Of a stretch of 64,000 nucleotides of DNA, positions 1 to 8,085 are shown one piece after another. The position numbers and the translations under genes were made by a program. The notes under the pieces are model-generated. The model was given only the letters and a program-made list of their open reading frames with translations, was not told the origin of the DNA and searched no databases. The stretch comes from Eubacteriales bacterium (GTDB taxonomy: Bacteria > Bacillota > Clostridia > Christensenellales > CAG-138), in assembly GCA_021373115.1 (NCBI GenBank), contig JAJFTI010000016.1, forward strand, positions 17,819-81,818, read 5' to 3'. Positions within the stretch are counted from its first letter, which is position 1, and each line of letters starts with the position of its first letter.

Positions 1-320
1 ACGATGGTAACCTGCCAGCTCGCGGCGATGAGCCACGATTCGCCGTGGTCTCCCGCATAGGAGATCGGCGCGTAGAACAGCCCGAACCCCACGGTGCTCC
101 AGAGCAGCCACGCGCCGGGATGCTTCCGGATCGCCCCGTGTACGCGCGAAAACCCGAATCTTCTGCCGACCAGCAGCGCGAAGACGGGGAATGTAAACAG
201 GTAGCGAAGGCTCGCGCTCCAAACCCAGCTGCCTCCCGAAAGGTGCATGCTGCGGTTGAGCAGGAACGTAAAGGCGAAGAAAAATGCGGCAAGCAGGCCG
301 AGCGGGACAGCTTTTTTCAT
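1..320 (-). CDS. DMT/EmrE-like multidrug efflux transporter, N-terminal part, runs off window
   Basis: An ATG at 320 opens a frame of 106 codons with no stop before base 1, so the gene continues outside the window. The product starts MKKAVPLGLLAAFFFAF and is very hydrophobic: predicted membrane segments lie near residues 5-22, 36-50 and 70-85. Its look and a tryptophan-rich stretch after the first helix (GGSWVWSASLRY) match the multidrug-resistance efflux transporter branch of the drug/metabolite transporter superfamily. GGAG sits 5 nt upstream of the ATG. It would export a small molecule across the cytoplasmic membrane; the substrate cannot be read. It faces away from the neighbouring genes, so no operon partner is visible. 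Family assignment is from resemblance only. Confidence 0.6.
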   Translation of the reverse strand, partial: MKKAVPLGLLAAFFFAFTFLLNRSMHLSGGSWVWSASLRYLFTFPVFALLVGRRFGFSRVHGAIRKHPGAWLLWSTVGFGLFYAPISYAGDHGESWLIAASWQVTI

Positions 321-484
321 GTAAACTCCGTTTGCCGCCCTTCCGGCTAGAGCGGGCGCTATGCTGGGAAAATAGTGTTTTGCAACGGACCAGCGCCAAG
401 GAGCATCCAGCCGCGTTGAAACAGACGACCGACCGCCGCGCTGAAATTAACCTGTGTTATAACACACCTTCGCCTTCCGGTGCA

Positions 485-510
485 AGAAAAAAGAGGCCAA
501 ACGGCCTCCT
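485..510 (-). terminator. Rho-independent terminator of the DUF4256 gene
   Basis: Read on the minus strand this is a perfect 6-bp stem (GAGGCC and GGCCTC) with a 4-nt GTTT loop, followed at once by a run of six T. It begins about 30 nt past the stop of the DUF4256 gene and is the natural end of that transcript. Confidence 0.85.
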
Positions 511-542
511 TGATCGGGATAGTAAGGTACCTTTCAGGCGGT

Positions 543-1103
543 TTACACCCTCAGCGCACCGCGAAAACCGCGAGCGGCGTAGTAGGAGTCCGCGCCGTTG
601 TGGTAGGTAAACACGTGGTCATACCGGCGGTCGCAGAACAAGGCCCCTCCGTGCGAGCGGACGCCCAGCGGAGTGAAGATCCAGCTGGAAGTCTTCAGGT
701 CAAATTCGCCCAACGTTTGCAGGTAACGGTATTGCTCCTCGGTCAGCAGGGATATCCCGATTTCTTCCGCCATGTCTTCCGCGGAGGTGGCGGGCTTGTT
801 CTCCTTGCGGGAGTCCAGCGCTTCGCGGTCGTAACAAAGGCTCCTGCGGGCGGTCGGACTTTCCGGCGAACAGTCGAAAAAGAGGTATTCGCCCGTAACA
901 GCATCGTAACCGGTAACGTCCGGTTCGCCGCCGGTACGCTCCATTTCAAACAGCGAACGAAGTTTTTCGGGCTTGCCGCGAAGACGCGGTTCAATCTTGC
1001 CCCAGTCCAGTCCGGTGTGGCGGTAACGGTTCTTTTCGAACCGGGTTTTCAGCGTTTGAAGCAGTTCTTCGGTCTGCTCGCTTCGAATGGAAGTCTGATC
1101 CAT
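543..1103 (-). CDS. DUF4256 family protein
   Basis: A 186-residue protein that I match to the DUF4256 family by its length and by the motif run VTGYDAVTGEYLFFDCSPESP, then YDREALDSRKENKP and a C-terminal stretch around GGALFCDRRYDHVF. No signal peptide or membrane segment; likely cytosolic. The biochemical role of the family is unknown to me. The start at 1103 is preferred because AGGAG lies 8 nt upstream; an in-frame ATG two codons earlier (1109) is only 2 nt from it, and the longer frame to 1145 has no ribosome binding site. It is a single-gene unit: a terminator follows and both neighbours are unrelated. Confidence 0.75.
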   Translation of the reverse strand: MDQTSIRSEQTEELLQTLKTRFEKNRYRHTGLDWGKIEPRLRGKPEKLRSLFEMERTGGEPDVTGYDAVTGEYLFFDCSPESPTARRSLCYDREALDSRKENKPATSAEDMAEEIGISLLTEEQYRYLQTLGEFDLKTSSWIFTPLGVRSHGGALFCDRRYDHVFTYHNGADSYYAARGFRGALRV

Positions 1104-1762
1104 AATCATCGCTCCTTTTCCTGATTGTACCAAACCCCAGCGCAAGCACCGTGACTAGGTTACTATGCCGAAACCGGACCGGCAGCCGGCGGGGCGTGCC
1201 ATGCGGCATTTTGGATGCGCAATCGGCTTGCGGCTATGGATGCGGAGCGGGCGAGGCGGTAGTGGAACCGTCGAAAATGCTTTGGCGGAGGCATATGGAG
1301 GGGGTGATTTGAGAGAAAACGGCGATAGAAAGGAGTAACTCTGAAAGACAGCAGTCATAAAAGAATTGTCGATGCACTGAACGAAAGGAAGGTTTCCGGA
1401 ACTTTGCCGCCAACCGTATAGCACGATACTTCTCCAAGCGGATTGCTTGAAGGAATCAGCAGAGAACAATGATGGCTTTTAAATCGAAGTTTCCGGAAGG
1501 ATACTTCGGAAGACTTCAATACCTTATGTGTATTACGGGATGTTATCCCTGTGAGGGAATTTAAAACGACACCAAAGGGTATGAGCTGGTGAAAGCAGCA
1601 ATCGATAAACAAGCAGAAATTCAAAGCTGAAATTTTAATATGTCTCGAGATTGCGCGGTAAATAGCGTATTATAAAGACAGTTTCACAGCCGCAAGTGTG
1701 GTTTTTTTGTGTTCAGCCCAAATGAGAGGCGACCTTGAATCTATGTATAGGAAGGAAGGACT
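1104..1762. other. Gene-poor interval, probably decayed sequence
   Basis: No convincing gene. On the plus strand a short frame after AAAGGAGT near 1330 reads like coding sequence for about 26 residues (KDSSHKRIVDALNERKV and so on) and stops at 1420; further short protein-like stretches in other frames around 1545-1600 are broken by stops. This looks like remains of one or more old genes, which I cannot identify. Confidence 0.4.
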
Positions 1763-2149
1763 ATGGAAGCGTCAGGAAAAGGAATGATTTATACCGCAAG
1801 CGCTCTGTTCGTATTCATGGGTGTGATTTTTCTTGTAATGGTGTACATGGCGTTGGGAATGTCGTCTCTGCTTGCCCCCTTGATTGGCAATGCGTTTGGT
1901 ATTCTGGGTGAATTGCTGGACGGAAATCTGGTCGTTATTTTTTTGATACTGGCTGCTGTTTGTATGACGCTGGGAATATTCGGTATAAATTGGGGAGGCA
2001 AGCCGGAAAAGGCGCTGTTTTTTATAATAACCGGCTCGATACTGACGATTTATAATGTTTTCCTTCTTATTACTGCATTCTCGGTTTGGCCGATGTTTTC
2101 GCTTTTTTTGTCACTGCCTTTCCTCGCTGGTGGCTTATCCAATATTTAA
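1763..2149 (+). CDS. Small four-helix membrane protein of unknown function
   Basis: The 128-residue product is almost wholly hydrophobic, with four predicted membrane segments near residues 10-32, 33-52, 56-76 and 86-125 in which charged residues are rare. The motif MTLGIFGINWGGKPEKA between the third and fourth helix is the only polar loop. AGGAAGGA lies just upstream of the ATG, supporting the start. The next gene follows after 33 nt on the same strand and may be cotranscribed. I do not recognise the family; small proteins of this type are common beside stress or transport genes, but no job can be assigned here. Confidence 0.6.
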   Translation: MEASGKGMIYTASALFVFMGVIFLVMVYMALGMSSLLAPLIGNAFGILGELLDGNLVVIFLILAAVCMTLGIFGINWGGKPEKALFFIITGSILTIYNVFLLITAFSVWPMFSLFLSLPFLAGGLSNI

Positions 2150-2182
2150 AACGGAAACGTTATCAAAGGAGGAATTTGGAAC

Positions 2183-3124
2183 GTGAAACCTTATTCGTCC
2201 GGCAATGGTTCCGCTCTGCCGGAAGATCTATTCAGCGAAGACTGGTTTACGCGAAGAGACTGTGTGAACGGTTTGGAGGACGAATCCATATTGCGCGCCG
2301 TTTTGGCAAACGATCCGGATTGGTGCGTTCGCGCGGAAGCGTTTCGGATCGTCCGGTCGAACGAAGAAATCCTGAAAAACGTTGCGCTGAACGACCCGGA
2401 CTGGCGGCTGCGGCTGCTTGCCGCGCAGTGGCTGTATGAGGCGGAAGACGATATACTCGTCAATATAGCGCTTAACGACGTAAACGAACAAGTGCGCAGT
2501 ACAGCCGTTTCGATCCTCTGCGAAAGAATGCGGCAGAACAGCGAGTATAATCAGCCGAATGGTGCGCTGCTGGACAAAATGCAGGAATTTCTACCGAAGC
2601 AAGAGAAGCGTTATCGCTTTATCGTCGACTTTGACCGGATCATCTTTTCTCCGCCGGAATGGAATAAAAACTTCTGCATTATGCCGACGTTCGAAGCGTG
2701 CCATAGTTCTGGAATGACCGGCGGCGACTGGTACGATATCTTCATAGCGATACGCGCGGCGAAAACAAACACACAGTACGTTGAAATGGCGGACGTTCCA
2801 ACATGGGGTCGCGGATTTTCCGTTTACTATCTTCGAATCAAACCGATGAACGACGACAAGACGGAGATTATTTTCCTGGACTGCAGCGGCGGCAGCCCGC
2901 AGCTCGAAAAAGCACTGCGCGAGAACAGAAAAACCGATTTTGATGCTTTGATCGATCGCGGCGTTGTATGTTACAGGCGATGCCGGGCGGTTTTGCCGTA
3001 TCAGGAACTGTGCGAAGCCGCGGTGCAAGCCGTTCTGTTTAACCACGATGCGATCGACTTTGTGCAGCGTGATTTCACCCGCGACTGGGAGATGGAAGAA
3101 GTCCATGCGGGTTTTCGTCATTGA
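2183..3124 (+). CDS. HEAT/LRV-like repeat protein of unknown function
   Basis: Starts with GTG, 10 nt after a strong AAAGGAGG. The 313-residue product has an N-terminal repeat domain: three copies of about 26 residues with the pattern 'ILxxVAxNDPDWxVRxxAxxxL' (around residues 36-60, 62-86 and 90-113), the spacing and Asp/Arg placement typical of leucine-rich variant or HEAT-like helical repeats. Residues from about 150 on form a separate alpha/beta domain with no family I recognise (motifs HSSGMTGGDWYDIF, FLDCSGGSP). No signal peptide, so probably cytosolic. Helical repeats usually bind another protein; the partner is not evident. It may form a two-gene unit with the upstream membrane protein. 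Confidence 0.6.
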   Translation: MKPYSSGNGSALPEDLFSEDWFTRRDCVNGLEDESILRAVLANDPDWCVRAEAFRIVRSNEEILKNVALNDPDWRLRLLAAQWLYEAEDDILVNIALNDVNEQVRSTAVSILCERMRQNSEYNQPNGALLDKMQEFLPKQEKRYRFIVDFDRIIFSPPEWNKNFCIMPTFEACHSSGMTGGDWYDIFIAIRAAKTNTQYVEMADVPTWGRGFSVYYLRIKPMNDDKTEIIFLDCSGGSPQLEKALRENRKTDFDALIDRGVVCYRRCRAVLPYQELCEAAVQAVLFNHDAIDFVQRDFTRDWEMEEVHAGFRH

Positions 3125-3178
3125 GGGTTGTCAGAGCAAGAAATAAAACCTTCGCCGTCCGCGTTTGCCCGGTTCCGT

Positions 3179-5425
3179 CTACAGAACGACCCTTCCGGCG
3201 GTAACGCGCCGATATTGCGGATAGCCGCTTTGCCGGAGCTCAACGGTGAACGCCCCCGTTTCGTCGGCAACGATGCGATACAGGTTATATACGTCGTTTT
3301 GATAGTCGAAGGTTTCCCCGTTGTCCTGATAATGGGTGCAGGAAGCGTTCGGGCCGAACACCTCAAGCACGAGTTCCGTTTCCTGCAGGGGATCGATCAA
3401 CTGCCGCAGAGGCCAGGTGGGCAGGATTGTTCCGCTCTTAATATAAATCGGGCAAAGATCGAGCGGCGCTTCCCGAATCAGCCACCGGGAGCCTTCCTCG
3501 CGCGCACTCGTCCAGTAGTCGTACCATATGCCTTCGGGCAGATAAACCAGCTTTTGCCGCGCGCCCTGCTCCAGCACCGGGGAAACGAGGACGTTTTCGC
3601 CGAGCAGGAACGCGTCGTTGATTTCCCGAACCTGCGGATCGGAAGGATAATGGAATGCGAGCGGCCGCATGACCGGCCAGCCTTTTTGCGCCGCCAGGCG
3701 AACCTGATCGTAAAGATACGGAATCCAGCGGTAGCGCAGTTCGACGTACCTGCGGTAAATCGCCAGTGTGGATTCGCCAAACTGCCAGGGTTCCTGATTT
3801 CGCGTTCCTTTTGCGCTGTGGTTTCGAAAGAACGGGGAAAAGCAGCCGACCTGCACCCACCGGGTCAGCAGTTCCGGCGTTGTGTCGCCGCCGAAACCGC
3901 CAACGTCCGTGCCGCAGAAGGCCATGCCGCTCAAACCAAGGTTGCAAAGCTGCGGAATAACCAGCCGCAGGTGCGACCAGATGCTGTGGTTATCGCCCGT
4001 CCAGGCGGCGGTATACCGTTGGGAACCGCAGAAACACGCGCGCGTCAGCACAAACGGACGCCGTCCGCTCAGCCGTTTCCAGCCTTCGTAAGTCGATTTT
4101 GCCATATTGTGACCGTAGATATTATGGATGTCCGCGTGCCTTGCGCGGCGGCCTTCGTCCGAAAAGACAAGGTCGTCCGGCAGCGGCCCGTGAAAGCTCG
4201 CCGGTTCGTTCATATCATTCCAAACGCCGTCGATTCCCATATCCAGAAGAAAGCGGTGCAGGCCGCCCCACCAGGCGCGAACACTCGGATTGCCAAAATC
4301 CGGAAACGCGGCGTCGCCGGGCCAGACGGCGTTGCGGTACGTTTCTCCCTCCGGGGTCTTTGCGAAGTAGCTCAGATGCTCCCCTTCGTCAAATACGCCG
4401 TAGCCCGGCTGTGCCTTGACACCCGGGTCGATGATGGCGACGGCTTTGAACCCCTCCGACTTCAGGTCGGCGAGCAGCTTCTTTCCGTCGCGGTAACGCT
4501 CCTTGTTCCAGGTAAACACCTTAAAATGATCCATGTAGTCGATGTCGAAATGGATGCAGTCGCAGGGGATCTGGCAGGCGCGCATCGTTTCGGCAATGAA
4601 GCGGATTTCGTCCTTCGATTCATAGCCCCAGCGCGACTGGTGGTAGCCGAGCGTCCAGAGTGGCGGCAGCGGCATGCGCCCCGTCAACGCGGTATAGCGC
4701 TCCAGAATTTCCGGCAGGGTCGGGCCATAGATGAAGTAATAATCCAGATACCCTTCGTCGCAGCCGAACACATAGTAATCGGGGTTTTCCTTGCCCATGT
4801 CAAAATAGGTTCGATGGTGGTTATCCAGGAAAATCCCGTATGCGCCGGCATCGCCAAGCACGAGAAAGAACGGCATGCTCTTGTAGAGCGCGCGAAAATT
4901 CTCGTTGTGCGGGTCCGCGTTGTCCGTATTCCACATTTCATAGGCATATCCGCGCTGATTCAGAAACCCTGCTTTATCGCCGAGCCCGTAGACGCAGTCG
5001 CCTGCGTGCAGCCTGCGGACGGACTGGAACCGGTAATCCGCCTTCGCTTCGAATACGGGGCGGTCGTGCCCTTCCCATGCGGCGAACTCCTCCGTACCGG
5101 AGCGCTCCATCTTCAGCGGAACGCGTAATCCACGGTATTCTTCGCTCAGGATACGGCCGTCCGCGGCCGAAAAATCGATATGGAACGATGGGTCCGCAAA
5201 GATCCGAAGTTTTCCCGTATGAATGCAAAGCCGCCCTTCTATCGTATCCGCCGCTAGATTCGAAACGGTCGCGGCGGCGCCAACGACCGCGGCGGAAGGG
5301 TCCTCCTCCATGCCGCCGGTAAAGACGACGCGTACGACGTCTTCGGAAAGGATTTCGATTCTCCGATAGGAATCCAGATGAAACACCTGTCCGTCCGGAA
5401 TATTCTTCGATTTGCGTAACATCAT
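3179..5425 (-). CDS. Glycoside hydrolase family 31 alpha-glycosidase
   Basis: A 748-residue retaining alpha-glycosidase of family GH31, usual length. The signature with the nucleophile is GIDGVWNDMNEPASF, Asp near residue 404; the acid/base Asp is in WTGDNHS near residue 478; the DFDYMD-like motif CIHFDIDYMDHFKVF and RACFCGSQRY are also present. N-terminal beta-sandwich, then a (beta/alpha)8 barrel and C-terminal beta domains are expected. No signal peptide, so it acts in the cytosol on an oligosaccharide brought in by the upstream ABC importer. Its ATG overlaps the stop of the MBL gene by 4 nt (ATGA) after GGAGG, indicating translational coupling. Last gene of the operon. Exact linkage specificity (maltose, isomaltose or xyloside) cannot be read. 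Confidence 0.93.
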   Translation of the reverse strand: MMLRKSKNIPDGQVFHLDSYRRIEILSEDVVRVVFTGGMEEDPSAAVVGAAATVSNLAADTIEGRLCIHTGKLRIFADPSFHIDFSAADGRILSEEYRGLRVPLKMERSGTEEFAAWEGHDRPVFEAKADYRFQSVRRLHAGDCVYGLGDKAGFLNQRGYAYEMWNTDNADPHNENFRALYKSMPFFLVLGDAGAYGIFLDNHHRTYFDMGKENPDYYVFGCDEGYLDYYFIYGPTLPEILERYTALTGRMPLPPLWTLGYHQSRWGYESKDEIRFIAETMRACQIPCDCIHFDIDYMDHFKVFTWNKERYRDGKKLLADLKSEGFKAVAIIDPGVKAQPGYGVFDEGEHLSYFAKTPEGETYRNAVWPGDAAFPDFGNPSVRAWWGGLHRFLLDMGIDGVWNDMNEPASFHGPLPDDLVFSDEGRRARHADIHNIYGHNMAKSTYEGWKRLSGRRPFVLTRACFCGSQRYTAAWTGDNHSIWSHLRLVIPQLCNLGLSGMAFCGTDVGGFGGDTTPELLTRWVQVGCFSPFFRNHSAKGTRNQEPWQFGESTLAIYRRYVELRYRWIPYLYDQVRLAAQKGWPVMRPLAFHYPSDPQVREINDAFLLGENVLVSPVLEQGARQKLVYLPEGIWYDYWTSAREEGSRWLIREAPLDLCPIYIKSGTILPTWPLRQLIDPLQETELVLEVFGPNASCTHYQDNGETFDYQNDVYNLYRIVADETGAFTVELRQSGYPQYRRVTAGRVVL

Positions 5426-6282
5426 TCAGTCCTCCCAAACCCATCCGGGGTAGCCCCTTCATCCTTTGCAAACAGATCCGCCAGCGAACCGTAACAAATG
5501 CAGCTGTTCCGGTATGAGGCAAATTCCGCGTCAAAAATATGGCGTTTCTCGCGCCGAAACGGGATTTCACCCGCCGCGGCGAGGCGGCCGCATTCGCGCG
5601 CTTCCAGCACCTGCGCCGGCGAAAGAAGCCCGTGACCGGCGCAGAACAGGGATGCGCCCGCGCAGCGGCTCAGGCAGCGTTCCAGCGCGCGAAGCCAGCG
5701 TTCCAGCCGCGCCGCGCGACCCTGGGGGAGATCGTCCAGCAACTGCATGGTATTGCAGCTGTCGCCAAGAAACAGGACGCCGTCCGTTTCGTCGAAAAAG
5801 CAGACGGAACCGTCCGTGTGTCCCGGCAGCTCGATCGTTTCCAGACATCTTCCGCCAAGATCGAAGCGATGGCCGTCCTTCAGGGAAAGCATACGCGGGG
5901 CGCGGGCGGGATTTACGATGTTCTGAATCTGATCTCGCGTAACGGGCGAGGCGTTTGCCCGGCGCATCCGTTCTGCATAATCGCTCCGGTCGTGAACGGA
6001 CAGGGACATGGCCTGTCTTCTGTCCGCAGGATGCATAGATACCATATTATAATACCGAGTTCCGCCCGCGTGGTCGACATGGCCGTGCGTCAAAACAACG
6101 TCGTACGGAAGACCGGTCAGCGTCGCAACGACTTCGGCGGGGTTTCCGATTCCCGTGCCTGTGTCGATGACGAGCGACCGCTCTTTTCCGGTTACGACGT
6201 AAAAGACGCTGAGGCCGGATTCGTCGATTGCATAGACGCCATTCCGAACGGGAATCACGCGGTAAACACCGCCGTTTTCCAT
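5422..6282 (-). CDS. MBL-fold metallo-hydrolase in the CUT1 sugar operon
   Basis: A 286-residue metallo-beta-lactamase-fold hydrolase. Metal ligands are seen in THGHVDHAGG (HxHxDH), in ELPGHTDGSVCFFDE and in LFLGDSCNTM, so a di-metal centre is likely. The start at 6282 overlaps the last base of the upstream permease stop (TGATG), and its own stop overlaps the GH31 start, so it is coupled on both sides; a longer frame to 6396 would run deep into the permease gene and is rejected. Families of this kind hydrolyse esters, thioesters or lactones. Lodged between an importer and a glycosidase it may remove an acyl group or open a lactone of the imported sugar; this is inference. Confidence 0.85.
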   Translation of the reverse strand: MENGGVYRVIPVRNGVYAIDESGLSVFYVVTGKERSLVIDTGTGIGNPAEVVATLTGLPYDVVLTHGHVDHAGGTRYYNMVSMHPADRRQAMSLSVHDRSDYAERMRRANASPVTRDQIQNIVNPARAPRMLSLKDGHRFDLGGRCLETIELPGHTDGSVCFFDETDGVLFLGDSCNTMQLLDDLPQGRAARLERWLRALERCLSRCAGASLFCAGHGLLSPAQVLEARECGRLAAAGEIPFRREKRHIFDAEFASYRNSCICYGSLADLFAKDEGATPDGFGRTE

Positions 6283-7115
6283 CAGCCCTTTACCGCGCCT
6301 TCCGTAACGCCCTTGATGATGTACTTCTGGCAGAACGCGTAAAACGTAACGACCGGAATTACGGCCAGCACGAGCGCCGCCGTGCCGAGGTTCCATTTCT
6401 TGCTGTATGCGCCAAAGAACAGGTAGGTTTTCAGCGGAAGCGTCTGGAGACCCGCTTTGTTAATGGTCAGCGACGGCAGCAAAAAGTCGTTCCAAAGGCT
6501 CATGACGCAGAGAATCGCGACCGTCGCGCCAATTCCCTTGAGCAGCGGGAGCACGATCAGAAAAAACGTCCGAACGGGGCCGCACCCGTCGATTGCGGCG
6601 GCTTCCTCCAGATCGGTCGGAATGTTCTTGATAAACCCGTGGTAGAGCAGAATGGACATGGGGCATAGAAAGCCGAGATTGATCGTCATCAGCCCGATTC
6701 GGTTCATCATGTGCAGAGAACCCATCACGCGCAGCAGCGGCAGCATGACGCACTGAAACGGAACGAGGATGGAAAGCGAGAACAGCGCAAAGAGAAATCT
6801 GCTCTTGCGGGTCTTTGACCGGGCCAGCACCCAGGCCGCCATGGGGCAGAAGAGAGTCGCACAGGCGGTGACGCCAACCGTGATCAACAGCGAGTTCTTG
6901 ATGGACGCCAGGTAATCGAGCTTTTGAAACGCTTGTAGATAATTGCTCAGATTCAGCGATTTTGGCAGCAACAGAACACTCTTATAGATCTCCTTGAGCG
7001 TCTTAAAGGAATTCAGCGCCAGTAAAAATGCCGGAAAAAGGAAGATGGCGGCCAGTATAATACAGGCGGTCAGAGCCAGCGCGCGCTGGCGGGAAAGGCT
7101 GTTTCGTTTCTGCAT
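6282..7115 (-). CDS. Carbohydrate ABC transporter permease, MalG type (CUT1)
   Basis: A 277-residue inner-membrane permease with about six membrane helices and the binding-protein-dependent transport (EAA) loop, seen as EEAAAIDGCGPVRTFFLIVLP, which contacts the ATPase. Its ATG overlaps the last base of the preceding permease stop (TAATG), so the two subunits are translated together. It would pair with the gene at 7115-7981 to form the channel for the lipoprotein at 8086. The operon has no ATP-binding gene; CUT1 importers often share one MsmX-type ATPase encoded elsewhere. Confidence 0.93.
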   Translation of the reverse strand: MQKRNSLSRQRALALTACIILAAIFLFPAFLLALNSFKTLKEIYKSVLLLPKSLNLSNYLQAFQKLDYLASIKNSLLITVGVTACATLFCPMAAWVLARSKTRKSRFLFALFSLSILVPFQCVMLPLLRVMGSLHMMNRIGLMTINLGFLCPMSILLYHGFIKNIPTDLEEAAAIDGCGPVRTFFLIVLPLLKGIGATVAILCVMSLWNDFLLPSLTINKAGLQTLPLKTYLFFGAYSKKWNLGTAALVLAVIPVVTFYAFCQKYIIKGVTEGAVKG

Positions 7116-7981
7116 TACAGTTCAACCTCCCTGCGTTTGAAAAAGAAGAGTTGCGTTAAGGTAATCACGGCTACCACAACCAGGTACACAACGCCTTTTG
7201 CCTGCGCCTGGCCGAACTTGTTCATGGAAAACGCGGTGTTGTAGATATTCATGGTCAGCATTTCCGAACTGTTGTAAGGCCCGCCCTGCGTCAGCGTCAG
7301 GTTCTGGTCGTAGAGCTTAAAGCAATTCGCAAGGGTCAGGAAGATCCCAACGGTAAAGGCCGGCGTAAGCATCGGCAGTTTGATATGCCAGAATCGCTGG
7401 AACCGGGTGGCTCCGTCGATGGAGGCGGCTTCCAGCAGACTGTCCGGAATATTCTGAATCTGCGCAATGCAGATCAGCATCATATAACCGCTCATTTGCC
7501 AGACGACGACGATGAGCAGCCCGGCGGTGGCGGTTTGCGGAGTGGAAAGCCAGTTGCAGAGCCAGGGGATTTTTAAAAGCGTCCCGAGGCCGTCGAACAC
7601 ATCCGAGAAGATGAACTGCCAGATGAACCCCACAAGGATTCCGCCGATCAGGTTCGGCAGGAAGAAGATGCTGCGAAAGGCATTGCTGCCGCGGAACTTC
7701 TGCGTAACCAGCAACGCAAGGCCGAGCGCAAGAAGATTGACAAGCAGCACGGCCGCAAGCGAGAAGACGAGCGTATAGCGGAAGGAATATGCGAATTGCC
7801 GGTCGTTTGTAAAAATCGTTATATAATTCGACAATCCGTTTGGAACGGCGCTGCTGCCGATTCCGTTCCAGTCGGTAAACGAATAATAAATCCCCATTGC
7901 CATCGGCAGAAGGATGGCAAGCGAAAACGCGATCAGGCACGGGGTTTGGAACCCCCAGAAAACGAGCTTGGACTGTTTCAT
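7115..7981 (-). CDS. Carbohydrate ABC transporter permease, MalF type (CUT1)
   Basis: A 288-residue permease with six predicted membrane helices and the EAA loop LLEAASIDGATRFQRFWHIKLP. The start at 7981 is chosen since AAGGGAA lies upstream at normal spacing; a frame open to 8005 has no good site and lies next to the hairpin at 8009-8052. It follows the binding-protein gene after a stem-loop, a layout that allows the binding protein to be made in excess over the membrane subunits. Partner of the MalG-type permease that overlaps its stop codon. Confidence 0.92.
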   Translation of the reverse strand: MKQSKLVFWGFQTPCLIAFSLAILLPMAMGIYYSFTDWNGIGSSAVPNGLSNYITIFTNDRQFAYSFRYTLVFSLAAVLLVNLLALGLALLVTQKFRGSNAFRSIFFLPNLIGGILVGFIWQFIFSDVFDGLGTLLKIPWLCNWLSTPQTATAGLLIVVVWQMSGYMMLICIAQIQNIPDSLLEAASIDGATRFQRFWHIKLPMLTPAFTVGIFLTLANCFKLYDQNLTLTQGGPYNSSEMLTMNIYNTAFSMNKFGQAQAKGVVYLVVVAVITLTQLFFFKRREVEL

Positions 7982-8008
7982 TGACGTTCCCTTCCATTGT
8001 CGCATCCT

Positions 8009-8052
8009 AAAAAAGAAGGTGCCTCCGGTTTTGTGAGCGCCGAAGGCACCTT
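8009..8052 (-). terminator. Intergenic hairpin (partial terminator) between binding protein and permeases
   Basis: On the minus strand, 13-nt arms (AAGGTGCCTTCGG and CCGGAGGCACCTT) pair with one wobble around an 11-nt loop and are followed by C and a run of T. It stands between the binding-protein stop and the first permease. It likely stops most transcripts and protects the upstream mRNA, giving more binding protein than permease. Confidence 0.85.
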
Positions 8053-8085
8053 GCTGTTCCGATTTGGAGGGCCTTCAACCGACCG

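Noticed and set aside
3128..5128. 666-codon open frame on the plus strand
   Set aside because: It lies antisense to the GH31 gene, whose catalytic motifs are intact; codon bias of a GC-rich gene leaves the opposite strand open. No ribosome binding site or family features.
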